Position numbers and translations under genes: made by a program. The notes below the pieces were generated by a model. The model saw only the letters and a program-made list of their open reading frames with translations. It did no database searches and was not told the origin of the DNA. DNA of 64,000 nt from positions 1-64,000 of the forward strand of contig JASHOF010000175.1 in NCBI GenBank assembly GCA_030041255.1, in the 5' to 3' direction. Shown here piece after piece: positions 28,450 through 38,095 of this stretch (position 1 is the stretch's first letter; every line of letters begins with the position of its first letter). Source of the stretch: Acetobacteraceae bacterium (lineage in GTDB: Bacteria; Pseudomonadota; Alphaproteobacteria; Acetobacterales; Acetobacteraceae).

Positions 28450-29450
28450 GCGCGCCCGCCGCCCCCCGCTCGCACGATGCTCTCCTCGGCGCGCCGGCAG
28501 GCCGCGAAATGCCCGGGCGTCAACTCACGCAACGGCGGCACCGCATCGCCGCAGGCAGGCTCCGCGTAGCGGCAGCGGGTGCGGAAGACGCAGCCCGAAG
28601 GCGGAGAGAGCGGGCTCGGCAACTCGCCCTCGAGCAGCATCCGCCCGGCCGCGAGCCCGGTCTCCGGCTCCGGAATCGCGGCGATCAAAGCCTGCGTATA
28701 AGGATGCCGCGGCGCGGCAAAGATCTCGCGCGCCGGCGCGATCTCCATCACCCGCCCGAGATAGAGCACCATCACCCGGTCCGCCGCATAGCCGACGGTC
28801 GCAAGATCGTGCGCGATCACGATCATCGCCAGCTTGCGCCGCCGTTGCGCCGTGATCAGAAGATTGATCACCTGCGCGGCAATCGAGACATCGAGCGCCG
28901 AGACCGGCTCGTCGGCCACCAGCAGAACCGGATCGCACGCCAGCGCCCGGGCAATCCCGACACGCTGGCGCTGCCCGCCCGAAAGCTGGTGCGGCAGGCG
29001 TTGCGCAAGAGCAGCGGCAAGCCCGACCTCCTCCATCAGCGCTGCCACTCTTTCCTTCAGCGCCGCGCGACTCGCTGCCAGGCGATGAATGACGAGCGGC
29101 TCGCCGATGATATCGCTAACCCGCATCCGCGGGTCGAGCGATCCCGCCGGATCCTGGAAGATCGGCTGCGCCGCCCGCCGGAACTCTCGAAGCGGGCCGC
29201 GCGAAAGGAGAAAAACATCCTGGGATCGGAACAGAACCCGCCCCTCGCTCGGTTCGGCCAGGCGGAGCGCGCATTGCCCGATCGTGGTCTTGCCCGACCC
29301 CGATTCCCCGACCAGCCCCAGGATTTCTCCCGCCTCGAGATGGAAGCTCACGCCGCTCACCGCTTGCAGGAACGCCGGGCGGCGGAACAGGCCGCTTCTC
29401 ACCGGAAACCGGACCGAGAGATCCGCAATCTCGAGCAGCCGCCCGCTCAT
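28446..29450 (-). CDS. peptide ABC transporter ATP-binding protein (DppF/OppF-like)
   Basis: ATPase of 334 aa. Walker [10 protein letters not shown] is near residue 45, signature [15 protein letters not shown], Walker [13 protein letters not shown], and the C-terminal OppF cysteine-rich extension reads [18 protein letters not shown] start at the ATG (29450) that overlaps the previous stop (ATGA); the frame is open upstream as shadow. Pairs with the DppD-like ATPase on the inner face of the peptide channel. Confidence 0.94.
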   Translation of the reverse strand: MSGRLLEIADLSVRFPVRSGLFRRPAFLQAVSGVSFHLEAGEILGLVGESGSGKTTIGQCALRLAEPSEGRVLFRSQDVFLLSRGPLREFRRAAQPIFQDPAGSLDPRMRVSDIIGEPLVIHRLAASRAALKERVAALMEEVGLAAALAQRLPHQLSGGQRQRVGIARALACDPVLLVADEPVSALDVSIAAQVINLLITAQRRRKLAMIVIAHDLATVGYAADRVMVLYLGRVMEIAPAREIFAAPRHPYTQALIAAIPEPETGLAAGRMLLEGELPSPLSPPSGCVFRTRCRYAEPACGDAVPPLRELTPGHFAACRRAEESIVRAGGGGRA

Positions 29451-30436
29451 GAGGCCAGTTCCCAGGCCCGGAAGCAGCGCACGCTCCGTTCCGTCCCGAA
29501 CGCGCTGAGCGGGGGCGGCGCTCGGTCGCACAGCCCGGGAACGAATGCCGGGCAGCGTGGCGCGAAGGCGCAGCCGGGTGGAAGATGGGCCGAATCCGGC
29601 ACCGCGCCCCCGATCGCCGGCAGGATCGTCTGGTTCTTGTTCGCGCCAAGCCGCGGCACCGATTGCAGCAACGCGCGCGTATAGGGGTGAAGGGGCCTCG
29701 CGATCACCGCCGCCGCCGGACCGACCTCTACCACCCGCCCGGCATAGAGCACGAGAATCCGCTGTGCAACTTCCCGCGCCACGCCAAGGTGATGCGTGAT
29801 GAACAGGAGCGCCATTCCGCGCTCTCTACAGAGCCGCTTCAGAAGCTCGAGAATTTGCGCCTGGATCGTGACATCGAGCGCGGTCGTCGGCTCGTCGGCG
29901 ATCAGCAGCGACGGATTGCAGACCAGTGCGATCGCAATCATCACCCGCTGGCGGAGCCCGCCCGAAAGTTCGTGCGGGAACGCCTCCATCCGCCGCGCCG
30001 CCTCGGGCACTCCGAGATGCGCGAGCAGCGCCGCCGCCCGCTCGCGCGCCGCCGCCCGCGGCAGCACTTCGTGGGTACGCAGTGCCTCGATGATCTGCTC
30101 GCCGATGCGATAGACCGGGTTGAGGCTCGTCATCGGCTCCTGGAAGATCATGCCGATCTCCCTGCCGCGCAGCCGTTGCAGGCTCGCCGCATCCGCCGCC
30201 GCGAGCTCCGTGATCGCGCCGTCACGCCCCCGGAAGCGGATCGCCCCGCTCGTGATCCGCGCCGTGCGCGGCAGAAGCCGCATCACGGCCAGCCCGAGCG
30301 AGGATTTCCCGGACCCCGATTCGCCGACGATGACGAGGCTCTCCCCGCGCCCCACGCTCAGCGAAACATGCCGGAGCGCCGGCACTTCCCCGTAGGCCAG
30401 CGACAGATCGTCGACGGCAAGCAGCGGCTCGCTCAT
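29447..30436 (-). CDS. peptide ABC transporter ATP-binding protein (DppD/OppD-like)
   Basis: ATPase of 329 aa with Walker A GESGSGKSS, signature LSGGLRQRVMIAIAL, Walker B LLIADEPTTALD and a C-terminal zinc/cluster-like GCAFAPRCPAFVPGLCD. Start at 30436 overlaps the permease stop by 4 nt. Partner of the DppF-like subunit; together they power the peptide channel formed by the next two upstream genes. Confidence 0.94.
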   Translation of the reverse strand: MSEPLLAVDDLSLAYGEVPALRHVSLSVGRGESLVIVGESGSGKSSLGLAVMRLLPRTARITSGAIRFRGRDGAITELAAADAASLQRLRGREIGMIFQEPMTSLNPVYRIGEQIIEALRTHEVLPRAAARERAAALLAHLGVPEAARRMEAFPHELSGGLRQRVMIAIALVCNPSLLIADEPTTALDVTIQAQILELLKRLCRERGMALLFITHHLGVAREVAQRILVLYAGRVVEVGPAAAVIARPLHPYTRALLQSVPRLGANKNQTILPAIGGAVPDSAHLPPGCAFAPRCPAFVPGLCDRAPPPLSAFGTERSVRCFRAWELAS

Positions 30437-31284
30437 CGGGCGCGCGGATCGAACTCGCGCCGGAGTGCATCGCCAAGCAGGTTGAAGCCGAGCACCGCAA
30501 TGAAGATCGCAAGCCCCGGGAAGGTCGCGATCCACCACGCCGTCAGGAAATAGTTCTGCCCGTCTGCGAGAAGTGCGCCCCAGTCAGGCGAGGGCGGCTG
30601 CGCGCCGAGGCCAAGAAAAGAGAGCCCCGCCGTCTCCACAACCACCGATCCCGCCTGCAGCGTCGCCATGACGACGACAGGGGAAAGGCTGTTCGGCGCC
30701 ACGTGGCGGAGCACGATCCTCCCGCTCGAGGCGCCGAGCGCACGCGCCGCCCGCACGAAATCCGATTGCCGCACGCTCAGCACCTGCCCCCGCACCAGCC
30801 TCGCATATTGCGGCGTATAGACGATGCCGATCGCGATCATCGAGTGCAGCAGGCTCGCTCCGAGCGCCGCCACGATGATCAGCGCCAGCAGCAGGTAGGG
30901 AAAGGCCAGCAGCACATCGGTGACACGCATGATGACGGCATCCGCCGCGCCCCCGAGATAGCCGCCCACCAGCCCCATCGCAGTGCCGAGCGCGAGGGCG
31001 AGCCCGTCGCCCACCATGATCGCCAGGAGCGCATAGCGGGCGCCGTACAGCACCCGGCTTGCCACGTCCCGCCCGTACTGGTCGGTGCCGAGCAGGTGGG
31101 TCGACGAAGGCGGCTGAAGTGCGCTCATCAGCTCCTGCTCATAGGGATCGTGCGGGGCGATCAGCGGGGCTGCGGCGCAAAGAAAAAGAAACAGCAGCAC
31201 GATGCCAAGCCCGATCCGCGCCGCCGGCCTCGCCAGCGCGCCACCGAGCCTCGCCGGGCCGCCGACGAGGGCGCTCTCGCTCAT
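30433..31284 (-). CDS. peptide ABC transporter permease (DppC/OppC-like)
   Basis: Permease of 283 aa. The start at 31284 overlaps the DppB-like stop (ATGA); the longer upstream frame is shadow. It has the OppC N-terminal helix (GIGLGIVLLFLFLCAAAPLIAP), the LLGTDQYGRDVASRVLYGARY motif after it, and the EAA loop (VRAARALGASSGRIVLRHVAPNS). Six membrane segments expected. Substrates are peptides by family; direction of import inferred. Confidence 0.94.
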   Translation of the reverse strand: MSESALVGGPARLGGALARPAARIGLGIVLLFLFLCAAAPLIAPHDPYEQELMSALQPPSSTHLLGTDQYGRDVASRVLYGARYALLAIMVGDGLALALGTAMGLVGGYLGGAADAVIMRVTDVLLAFPYLLLALIIVAALGASLLHSMIAIGIVYTPQYARLVRGQVLSVRQSDFVRAARALGASSGRIVLRHVAPNSLSPVVVMATLQAGSVVVETAGLSFLGLGAQPPSPDWGALLADGQNYFLTAWWIATFPGLAIFIAVLGFNLLGDALRREFDPRAR

Positions 31285-32285
31285 TGGCGGCGGATTCGCG
31301 GGTCGAGCACGGCGTAACAGAGATCGACGCCGAGATTGACCAGCACGAAAACGGTGGCCACGAATACCGCACCCGCCTGCACCACCGGATAATCGCGCGC
31401 GAGAATCGCGTCGACCATCAGCCGCCCGAGACCCGGCAGCGAGAAGATCGTCTCGGTGAGAACGGCACCCGACAGCAACAGCCCGAGTTGCAGGCCGATC
31501 ACCGTCAATACCGGAATGAGGGCGTTGCGCAGGATATGCGCGCGGATCACCCGGCCCTCCGGCAGTCCCTTCGCCCGTGCGGTCCGCACATACTCGAGAT
31601 GCATGCTGGCAAGCATTTCGCCCCGCGTGATCCGCGTGATCAGCGCCAGCGGAATCGTCGCCAGCGTCGCCGCCGGCAGGATCAGATGCAGCACCGCTTG
31701 CCAGACCAGCGCTGCCCGCCCGGAGAGTGCCGCATCGACAATGCTGAGCCCGGTCGGCCGCGCCATGTGGATGCCGATCGGCATCATCCCGCCGACCGGC
31801 AGCCACCCGAGCTTTTCCGAGAACAGCAACAGCGCCATCAGCCCCAGCCAGAAAACCGGCATCGAGACCCCGAACAGGGTCGGCGTGGTGATCGCGGTGT
31901 CGATCCAGGTGCCCTCCTTCAGGGCCGCGACCACGCCGAGCGGCACGCCGATGGTGACCGCCAGCAGCAGCGCCGAAAGGGTCAGCTCGAGCGTCACCGG
32001 GAAGGCCGCGAGCACTTCGCCGAAGGCGGGACGGTTGTCACGCAGCGAGGTGCCGAAATCGCCGGAAAGCGCGCCCGCAAGAAAGCGCCAGTACTGCACG
32101 ATCACCGGCTGATCCAGGCCAAGCTGATGGCGAAGCCTCGCCAGCGACGCCGCCGTCGCCCGATCGCCGAGCAGAAGCGTCGCCACATCCCCGGGCAGGA
32201 GATGCATGGTCACGAATACGACCACGCTCACCCCGAACAGGACCAGCAGAAGTTGCCCGAATCGCCCGGCCAGGTAATCGAGCAC
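31281..32285 (-). CDS. peptide ABC transporter permease (DppB/OppB-like)
   Basis: Permease of 334 aa. It begins with the typical MLDYLAGRFGQLLLVLFGVS helix, and has HQLGLDQPVIVQYWRFL and GDFGTSL of OppB, and the EAA motif VRTARAKGLPEGRVIRAHILRNALIPVLTVIG. It follows the substrate-binding protein gene by 38 nt and is coupled to the next permease. Confidence 0.94.
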   Translation of the reverse strand: MLDYLAGRFGQLLLVLFGVSVVVFVTMHLLPGDVATLLLGDRATAASLARLRHQLGLDQPVIVQYWRFLAGALSGDFGTSLRDNRPAFGEVLAAFPVTLELTLSALLLAVTIGVPLGVVAALKEGTWIDTAITTPTLFGVSMPVFWLGLMALLLFSEKLGWLPVGGMMPIGIHMARPTGLSIVDAALSGRAALVWQAVLHLILPAATLATIPLALITRITRGEMLASMHLEYVRTARAKGLPEGRVIRAHILRNALIPVLTVIGLQLGLLLSGAVLTETIFSLPGLGRLMVDAILARDYPVVQAGAVFVATVFVLVNLGVDLCYAVLDPRIRRQ

Positions 32286-32323
32286 GTAACGCTCGTCTCA
32301 GGCCGCGCCCACCGGCCGGACGA

Positions 32324-33925
32324 TTAGGCGAGCGAGACTTTCTCCATGTCGAAGAACATCTGCGTCGGGTTCAGTCGATAGCCCAGGACCCGCTTGCTGA
32401 TCGCCCGCGCCTGCAGGACCGAGTTGATGAAAATCCACGGCGCCGCATCGAGGATGATCCGCTGCGCCTGCTGGTAGATTTTCACCCGCTCGGCATAGCT
32501 GTTGCTCTGCAGGCCCTTGACGAACAGCGCATCGAGCGCGGGGTTGCGGTAGCGCACGGTGTTGGTGACAGGAATGTTGGTGCCGCCGTAGAGCGCGTTC
32601 AGGAAATTGTCGGGGTCGCCATTGTCCCCGGTCCAGCCGACCAGGAATATCCCCTTGTACTGGCTCGAGCGGATGGTGGTGAGATAGGCGCCGAACTCGA
32701 TCTTCCGCACCGTCGCCTTGATCCCGACTTTTTCGAGATAGCCCTGCACGGCGACCGCGAGATCGGGCCCGATCGGGTTGTAGCCGCGGCCGGAATTGTA
32801 GGCGAGGATCTCGATGGGGAAGCCGGGAGCCACACCGGCCGCGGCCAGCAGCGACTTCGCCTTGGCAGGATCGTACGGATAGCCCTTCAGCGAGGCATCG
32901 AAGCTCCACTCCGAGGCCGGCAGCGGCGAGGTCATCATCTGGGCCAGGCCCTTGTACAGCGCCTTGTCGATCGCGCTCTTGTCCACGGCATAGTTGAACG
33001 CCTGGCGCACCCGCACGTCCGTGAAGGGTGGCGTATCGCACGGCATGCCCACGCCGCTCGTCGCCAGCCCGGGCTGGGTCAGGATTTCGAGGTCGTGGTC
33101 GGCACCGATCGCCGGCAGAAGCTCCGTGCTGGTGTCGGCCCAGATCTGCATGTCGCCGCTTTTGAGTGCCAGCAGTCCGGCGGACGGATCCGGATATTCC
33201 TTGAACACGAGCTTGCCGATCCGCGGCTTGCCGTTCCAGTAGTGGGGATTGGCATCGAGCAGGATCGCATCCCGTGGCCGCCATTCGCGGAAGATGTAAG
33301 GTCCGGTGCCGACCGGGTGCTGGCGGAAATCCTGGCCGTATTGTGCGGCCGCTGCCGGGCTCACCACGCCGTTCCACACCATGGCGAGGCTGGTCAGGAA
33401 CGGCGCATTCGGTGCCCTGAGCACGAAGACGACGGTCATGTCGTCCCTGGCGGTATAGGAGGCAACCGAGCCGTATGTGAAGTCGATATATCCTTCGACC
33501 GGCCCGGTGTTGAAGATCGAGATCGGGCTCTTTTTGTTCAGCAGCCGGTCGATGCCGGCGAGATAGCTCCTGGCGTTCAGCGCCGTTCCGTCGTGGAAAG
33601 TGACGTTCGGACGCAGCCGGAACGTATAGGTCAGCCCGTCGGGAGAGACGGTGTACGATTCCGCAAGCCCCGCCACAGGATCGGTCGTGCCGGGCTTGTA
33701 CTTCATCAGGCTGTCGAACACCGTCGCCATGACGAAGCCGGACGTATTGTTCAGCACCGCCTCGGGGTCGAAGCCGGTCGGATCGGCGGCGATTCCGACA
33801 ACCAGCGTGTCCGCCGGTTGGGCGGCCTCGCTTGGCGCCGCCAGCCCGATCCCGCTCAGCACCGCGCCTGATCCAAGGGCGAAGGAACGGCGGGCGAAGG
33901 AACGGCGCGTCAACGTCCGGCTCAT
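32324..33925 (-). CDS. peptide ABC transporter substrate-binding protein (SBP family 5)
   Basis: Periplasmic binding protein of 533 aa. The N terminus has a twin-arginine-like export signal (TRRSFARRSFALGSGAVLSG). Family 5 markers are VVGIAADPTGFDPEAVLN, TYTFRLRPNVTFHDGTALN and the later RVRQAFNYAVDKSAIDKALYKG. Start at 33925 has GGGGAGAG upstream. First gene of the peptide import operon that ends with ampG; the ligand could be a dipeptide, oligopeptide or murein peptide. Confidence 0.9.
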   Translation of the reverse strand: MSRTLTRRSFARRSFALGSGAVLSGIGLAAPSEAAQPADTLVVGIAADPTGFDPEAVLNNTSGFVMATVFDSLMKYKPGTTDPVAGLAESYTVSPDGLTYTFRLRPNVTFHDGTALNARSYLAGIDRLLNKKSPISIFNTGPVEGYIDFTYGSVASYTARDDMTVVFVLRAPNAPFLTSLAMVWNGVVSPAAAAQYGQDFRQHPVGTGPYIFREWRPRDAILLDANPHYWNGKPRIGKLVFKEYPDPSAGLLALKSGDMQIWADTSTELLPAIGADHDLEILTQPGLATSGVGMPCDTPPFTDVRVRQAFNYAVDKSAIDKALYKGLAQMMTSPLPASEWSFDASLKGYPYDPAKAKSLLAAAGVAPGFPIEILAYNSGRGYNPIGPDLAVAVQGYLEKVGIKATVRKIEFGAYLTTIRSSQYKGIFLVGWTGDNGDPDNFLNALYGGTNIPVTNTVRYRNPALDALFVKGLQSNSYAERVKIYQQAQRIILDAAPWIFINSVLQARAISKRVLGYRLNPTQMFFDMEKVSLA

Positions 33926-34026
33926 GTTTCTCTCCCCGTCGCTGCGGCAAGGATCCACCGCGCGCCGATTATAGGCGTGCAGAGGCACCCGGAAAGGGCG
34001 GCGAGAGGAACCGGGCGCTCTCTCCG

Positions 34027-34554
34027 TCAGGCAAGGCTCGGTGCCGGAACGATCGGGCTGCCCGTGCCCTGGGCACGGCGGCTTTGCCAGAGCGCGACGA
34101 AATCGATCGGCGCCAGCAGCACCGGCGGAAATCCGCCGTCACGTGTCAGATCCGAAACGATATTGCGGGCGAACGGAAACAACAGCCGCGGGCATTCCAC
34201 CAGCAGCACCGGCTCGACGGCATTCTCGGGCACTGCGCCCAGCGTGAAAATGCCGGCATAGGTCAGCTCGGCGATGAACACCGTCTGCTTCGGCCCCGTC
34301 GCCTCCTGGCCGTTTCCGCTCCCCGGCAGGCTCGCTTCGGCGCGCACCACGAGTGCCACCTCGAAGACCGGCTGCGCCTCCTGCAAGCGCCGCGCCTGCA
34401 CGTCCATGTTGATGGCAACCTGCGGCGGACTCCTGAGCTGAGTGAAAATCTGCGGGCCGCCCGGCACCTCGAATGAGAGATCCTTGATGTACTGAAGGTT
34501 GACGGTCAGCGGCAGGGTCGTCACCTGCGCGCTGCTGCTCGTGGTTTCCGACAT
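34027..34554 (-). CDS. secB: protein-export chaperone SecB
   Basis: Cytoplasmic chaperone of 175 aa that keeps preproteins unfolded for SecA. Family segments are VNLQYIKDLSFEVPG at the N terminus, VFEVALVVRAEA in the middle and LLFPFARNIVSDLTRDGGFPPVLLAPIDFVALW at the C terminus, as in alphaproteobacterial SecB. Neighbourhood with a Tim44-like protein and MltA is typical for this class. Confidence 0.95.
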   Translation of the reverse strand: MSETTSSSAQVTTLPLTVNLQYIKDLSFEVPGGPQIFTQLRSPPQVAINMDVQARRLQEAQPVFEVALVVRAEASLPGSGNGQEATGPKQTVFIAELTYAGIFTLGAVPENAVEPVLLVECPRLLFPFARNIVSDLTRDGGFPPVLLAPIDFVALWQSRRAQGTGSPIVPAPSLA

Positions 34555-34583
34555 CTCTTCCTCTTGCCGCTTCCGGCTTGCAA

Positions 34584-35138
34584 TCAGGGTTTCCAGACGA
34601 GTTCCGCGGGTGGCGCCACCTGAGGGTCACAGCAGAGCCACGCTCCGTTCTGCACGCTCTGGCCGGTGAGCGCCAGGATGAACCCCCAGTGGCTGACCAC
34701 GAGGCACCGTTCCGCCTCCTCATCCGCCGCCATCTCGGCGCGAAAGCGCGCCGCCCGCCCGATCACGTCATCGTGCGGCTCGGTGGCTTGCGGCCACCAG
34801 ACCTCGGGAAGGGTGGCGAAATCGTGCTCCGGCCAGCGCCGCTCCAGCACCGAGCGCGGCGAGCCGATATCGCAGGTGAAGGCGAAGCGCTCCCGCACCA
34901 AGGGCTCTACCGCCACCGGCACGCCGAGCAGTCCGGCCAGCGGAGCAGCCGTCTCGAGTGCACGCGTGTAGGGTGAGACGATGATGCGGCTGATCGCCAT
35001 CCCGGCCAGCGCCGCCACCGCCTCTTCCACCTGCGCGCGCCCGCGCTCGGTCAGCGCCGGGTCGCGGATACCCGGGTCGCGCCTGGTCACCGAGAAGTGC
35101 CGGTTGAACTCGCTCTCGCCGTGGCGAAGCAGGATCAT
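34584..35138 (-). CDS. histidine phosphatase family protein
   Basis: Protein of 184 aa of the phosphoglycerate-mutase-like superfamily. The phosphorylated His lies in the N-terminal LLRHGESEFN, the second His in CLVVSHWGFIL, with the TERGRAQVEEA and SPYTRALETA signatures between. Substrate is unknown; short length argues for a broad phosphatase rather than a true mutase. It lies 29 nt upstream of secB on the same strand. Confidence 0.88.
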   Translation of the reverse strand: MILLRHGESEFNRHFSVTRRDPGIRDPALTERGRAQVEEAVAALAGMAISRIIVSPYTRALETAAPLAGLLGVPVAVEPLVRERFAFTCDIGSPRSVLERRWPEHDFATLPEVWWPQATEPHDDVIGRAARFRAEMAADEEAERCLVVSHWGFILALTGQSVQNGAWLCCDPQVAPPAELVWKP

Positions 35139-35355
35139 CGCCGCTCCTCCTCCACCGTAGCGCGGCTGGCCGGTAAGGGCTCGCGCGATGGAGGCAGGAC
35201 CGGGAACCGGAGCTTGCTGGCCATGCCCGGCAATCGTCTAGCCACCGCCGTCTCCTCCGGCAACCACGCCCCCGGGCAACCACGCCCTTGTCATCCCGAT
35301 TCTGTTGTCTCCCGCACCCCCTCCGCTTATGTCATGCGGCTGAAGGAGATGCTCC

Positions 35356-36024
35356 ATGGGCCAGGGTGGATTCCCGATCGACCTCGTGCTGTTCGGCCTG
35401 ATCGCCGTCTTCCTGGTGCTCCGGTTGCGCAGCGTGCTGGGCCGGCGCACCGGCTTCGAGCGGCCACCGATCGACGTGCAGGCCGCCCCCGCGGGCCCGC
35501 GTCCCGGCCCGGTGATCGAAGGCCGCGCCGAGGCACCGGCCCCGGCTCCCCAACGGCCGATGCCCGACCCCGCAAGCCCGGTTGGCGCGGCTCTCGCGCG
35601 CATCGGCAGCATCGACCGCGGTTTCGATCCACGGCGCTTCCTCGCCGGCGCCGAGGCGGCCTTCCGCATCATCGTCACCGCTTTCGCCGCCGCCGACCGC
35701 TCCGCACTCCGCCCGCTCCTTTCCGAGGAAACCTACCGCACATTCGACGCCGCGATCGCCGAGCGCGAAAGCCGCGGCGAGACGCAGAAAACCGATATCC
35801 ACAGCATCAACGCCGCGACTATCGAGAATGCCGAACTGGCCGCCACCACGGCCCGCATCACCGTCCGCTTCGTCTCCGACCAGGTCAACGTCACCCTGGG
35901 CCGGGACAGCCAGCCGGTCGCCGGCACCGATGCCGTGACCGAGATCAACGATCTCTGGACGTTCGAGCGCGATATCTCCACCCAGGACCCGACCTGGCGG
36001 CTGGTCGGCGCCCGCAGCGCGTGA
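35356..36024 (+). CDS. Tim44-like domain protein
   Basis: Protein of 222 aa. One N-terminal membrane helix (PIDLVLFGLIAVFLVLRL), a Pro/Ala-rich linker, and a Tim44/MRPL45-like domain (FLAGAEAAFRIIVTAFAAADRSALRPLLSEETYRTF and onward). Mitochondrial Tim44 anchors the import motor; in alphaproteobacteria this family member (often called TimA) lies beside secB and mltA, as here. AAGGAG precedes the ATG. Its stop overlaps the mltA start (GTGA). Confidence 0.85.
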   Translation: MGQGGFPIDLVLFGLIAVFLVLRLRSVLGRRTGFERPPIDVQAAPAGPRPGPVIEGRAEAPAPAPQRPMPDPASPVGAALARIGSIDRGFDPRRFLAGAEAAFRIIVTAFAAADRSALRPLLSEETYRTFDAAIAERESRGETQKTDIHSINAATIENAELAATTARITVRFVSDQVNVTLGRDSQPVAGTDAVTEINDLWTFERDISTQDPTWRLVGARSA

Positions 36025-37217
36025 GAGGGGTCTTCGCACCGGCTGCGCTCATCGCATTGGGGCTTGGCATCGCCGGATGCACGGTAGAGGCGCCGCCCGG
36101 GCAGCCGCCCGCCATGGCACTCGAGCCGGTAGCTCTGGAGTCACTTCCCGGCTTCCACGGCGACCAATTGGCAATGGGCTTCATCGCCTTCCAGGAAAGT
36201 TGCGCGGAGCTTCTGACATTGCCGGCCGATCAGAAGCTCGGCGGTGCCGGCCTCGCCCGTTCGCTCGGCGGCACTGCCGGGCAGTGGGCGAACGCCTGCA
36301 CCGCCGCGCGCGCCGTCTCGCCCGCCGACGGCGCGGCGATCCGTGCCTTCCTCCAGGATTATCTCGCCGCCTACCGCATCAGCGCCAACGGCGATTCGAC
36401 AGTGCAGTTCTCGGGCTACTTCGAGCCCGTGGTCGAGGGATCGCTGAGAGAGACGGCCCACGACGACACCCCGCTTTATGGCCGGCCGCCTGATCTCGTG
36501 CAGGCCAATCTCGGCACTTTCAGCCCCGCTCTCTCCGGCCACCTGATCGCCGGCCGGGTGCAGGACGGCCGACTCGTTCCCTACTTCACCCGCTCCGAGA
36601 TCACGGCCGGCGCGCTCCAGGGCCGACATCTCGAGATCGCATGGCTCGCCGATCCGGTGGATGCGTTCGTCCTCGACATCGAAGGGGCGGGCCGAATCCG
36701 CCTCCCCAACGGAGAAATGGTGCGCGTCGGCTACGACGGCGAGAACGGCCAGCCCTATGTCCCGATCGGTCGCATCCTCGCCGATCGCGGCGCCATCCCG
36801 AACGGCGCCATCACGCTCAGTTCCATCGTCGCCTGGCTCCATTCCCATCCGGATCAGGCAGAGGCCGTGATGGATGAGAACCCATCCTACGTCTTTCTCC
36901 GCATCCTCGACGGGATTCCCCCCGACCTCGGCCCCCCCGGCGCCCTCGGCGTGCCGCTCGCGCCGGCTCGCGCCCTGGCGGTGGACCGCACCTACATCCC
37001 GCTCGGTGCGCCGATGTGGGTGGCGACCACTCAACCGGAAGGCGATAAGCCGCTCCAGCAACTGATGGTTGCGGAGGATATCGGCGGTGCCCTCGCCACG
37101 CCCCTCAGGGCGGACATCTTCTTCGGCTGGGGCGCTGCCGCCGCCGCCGAAGCCGGCGCGATGAGCCGGCCCGGCCAGGCCTACCTGCTGCTGCCCCGGC
37201 CCCCCGCCAAACCCTGA
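36021..37217 (+). CDS. mltA: membrane-bound lytic murein transglycosylase A
   Basis: Lipoprotein of 398 aa that cleaves peptidoglycan to anhydro-muropeptides. The GTG start overlaps the Tim44-like stop; the lipobox is LGIAGC at about residues 16-21. MltA domain features are YFEPVVEGSLR, YFTRSEI, VDAFVLDIEGAGRIRLPNGEMVRVGYDG and the 3D domain TYIPLGAPMWV with AEDIGGA. The ampG gene of the peptide operon lies about 8 kb away and could handle its products. Confidence 0.93.
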   Translation: MRGVFAPAALIALGLGIAGCTVEAPPGQPPAMALEPVALESLPGFHGDQLAMGFIAFQESCAELLTLPADQKLGGAGLARSLGGTAGQWANACTAARAVSPADGAAIRAFLQDYLAAYRISANGDSTVQFSGYFEPVVEGSLRETAHDDTPLYGRPPDLVQANLGTFSPALSGHLIAGRVQDGRLVPYFTRSEITAGALQGRHLEIAWLADPVDAFVLDIEGAGRIRLPNGEMVRVGYDGENGQPYVPIGRILADRGAIPNGAITLSSIVAWLHSHPDQAEAVMDENPSYVFLRILDGIPPDLGPPGALGVPLAPARALAVDRTYIPLGAPMWVATTQPEGDKPLQQLMVAEDIGGALATPLRADIFFGWGAAAAAEAGAMSRPGQAYLLLPRPPAKP

Positions 37218-37254
37218 GTTTCCGCCTCGCTCATCACGGCATTAGGATACGGTC

Positions 37255-38055
37255 ATGTCGCACGCTCGCCCGCGCGTCGGGCTGTTCGTCACTTGCCTGG
37301 TCGATTTCCATCGCCCGACGGTCGGTTTCGCCGCCATCCGCCTGCTGCAGGACGCCGGCTGCCAGGTCGAAGTGCCGCGCTCGCAGACCTGCTGCGGCCA
37401 GCCCGCATACAATTCCGGCGATCGCACCACGACGCGCGAGATCGCGCGCGGCATCCTCGACGCCTTCGGCGGCTTCGATTACGTGGTCGTACCCTCCGGT
37501 TCGTGCGGCGGGATGCTGAAGCGGCATCTGCCGCACCTGTTCGATGATGATCCCAATCTCCGCGAGCAGGCCGCCGTGCTCGCCGATCGTACCTACGAAC
37601 TGGTGAGCTTCCTCACCGACGTCCTCGGGATCGATGAGCTTCCCGCCCGCTATCAGGGCACGGTCACCTATCACGACAGTTGCTCGGGCCTGCGCGAACT
37701 CGGCATCAAGTCGCAGCCGCGCCGGCTGCTGGCGAAAATCGCGGGCCTCACGCTGAAGGAGATGGCCGAGCCCGAGGTCTGTTGCGGCTTCGGCGGCACT
37801 TTCTGCGTGAAATATCCGGACATTTCCGTGCGCATGGTCGCCGACAAGGCTGAGGACATTGCCGCCACCGGCGCCGACACCCTGCTCGCCGGAGACCTTG
37901 GCTGCCTTCTTAACATGGCGGGCAGGCTCTCGCGGGAAGCGAGCCCGGTAAAGGTGCGCCACGTCGCCGAGGTGCTGGCCGGCATGACCGGGGACGTGCC
38001 GCCGATCGGCGTGCCGCGCGCGACGACAGAGCCGCCCGGCACGCCCGCGAACTGA
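37255..38055 (+). CDS. (Fe-S)-binding protein with two CCG domains (LutA/YkgE-like)
   Basis: Protein of 266 aa with duplicated CCG domains: TCCGQPAYNSGD near residue 45 and CCGFGGTFCVKYP near residue 180, with single Cys in VTCLVDF and YHDSCSGLREL. Such proteins are electron-transfer subunits of lactate or glycolate-type dehydrogenases. The usual partners LutB and LutC are absent here, so it either works alone or with distant genes. Convergent with glnD. Confidence 0.85.
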   Translation: MSHARPRVGLFVTCLVDFHRPTVGFAAIRLLQDAGCQVEVPRSQTCCGQPAYNSGDRTTTREIARGILDAFGGFDYVVVPSGSCGGMLKRHLPHLFDDDPNLREQAAVLADRTYELVSFLTDVLGIDELPARYQGTVTYHDSCSGLRELGIKSQPRRLLAKIAGLTLKEMAEPEVCCGFGGTFCVKYPDISVRMVADKAEDIAATGADTLLAGDLGCLLNMAGRLSREASPVKVRHVAEVLAGMTGDVPPIGVPRATTEPPGTPAN

Positions 38056-38095
38056 CCTCGCGGCTCGTGGGGGCGCGGCTCCCGGAGAGCAGGCT

